Shown piece by piece: positions 13,697-13,754 of a stretch of DNA of 13,754 nucleotides (the stretch's first letter is position 1; each line of letters begins with the position of its first letter). The stretch is from Planctomycetota bacterium. Its GTDB lineage: Bacteria > Planctomycetota > Phycisphaerae > UBA1845 > CAIVHJ01. The DNA is taken from NCBI GenBank assembly GCA_022573485.1, contig JACZTW010000068.1, positions 1 to 13,754 on the forward strand. The letters are read 5' to 3'. The notes beneath the pieces are model-generated. The model did not search any database and was not told where the DNA came from. It worked only from the letters and a program-made list of their open reading frames with translations. The position numbers were made by a program, and so were the translations under genes.

Positions 13697-13729
13697 GTGG
13701 CGCTGGCCGGTTCGTAGTCCGCCCGAGAG

Positions 13730-13754
13730 AGGGGCTGCCGTAGCGACAGCCCCT
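13730..13754 (+). terminator. Hairpin at the right edge, possible terminator
   Basis: An 8-bp perfect stem AGGGGCTG (13730-13737)/CAGCCCCT (13747-13754), with two more inner pairs after one mismatch. The window ends at the last stem base, so a U-tract cannot be checked. Confidence 0.4.

Overview
The window looks like a piece of a planctomycete chromosome, probably an uncultured, GC-rich lineage. The best pointers are two adjacent membrane proteins with the CGYNLRxL...CPECG zinc-ribbon signature seen in many planctomycete proteins, an STN-like protein of planctomycete style at the left edge, and a high density of short palindromic and tandem repeats inside and between genes. This lineage call is inference; there is no rRNA gene to settle it.

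Layout. 1-714 is the 3' part of a lower-GC gene with an STN-like fold. It runs out of frame into a Vsr-type endonuclease gene that lacks its 5' end (684-1019). On the minus strand follow an inositol-monophosphatase-family phosphatase (1111-1881) and, upstream of it, a large phosphoglucomutase/phosphomannomutase (2075-4369), separated by a repeat cluster. A secreted five-EF-hand protein with a terminator lies at 4662-5538 (+). Then come nadC (5711-6760, -) and uvrB (6912-8981, -; clear promoter at 9019-9047). Two paralogous zinc-ribbon membrane proteins (9196-10116 and 10238-11101, +) run into mutM (from 11094, +). MutM homology stops near 11,830. The right end holds a minus-strand 4,5-dihydroxyphthalate-decarboxylase-like/substrate-binding-like protein (12045-13175) whose own C-terminus is atypical, then a non-coding stretch with hairpins and an intrinsic terminator, and a possible tiny ORF.

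How the genes relate. The central block is mostly housekeeping: sugar-phosphate metabolism, NAD synthesis, nucleotide excision repair and 8-oxoguanine repair. No obvious multigene defence or biosynthetic system is present. The most unusual feature is repeat biology. One REP-like palindrome family (CGCAGGCT..AGCC.GCGGCTC type) occurs about seven times, including in-frame insertions within conserved enzymes (mutM, nadC). A 7-bp tandem repeat also sits inside nadC, another ends 3 bp before a start codon, and a second palindrome family has two identical 31-nt copies in opposite orientation 3.4 kb apart.

Both ends of the window show abrupt breaks in gene homology (about 650, about 11,830, about 12,365). 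These are either real recombination junctions or assembly chimeras, and the sequence alone cannot tell which.
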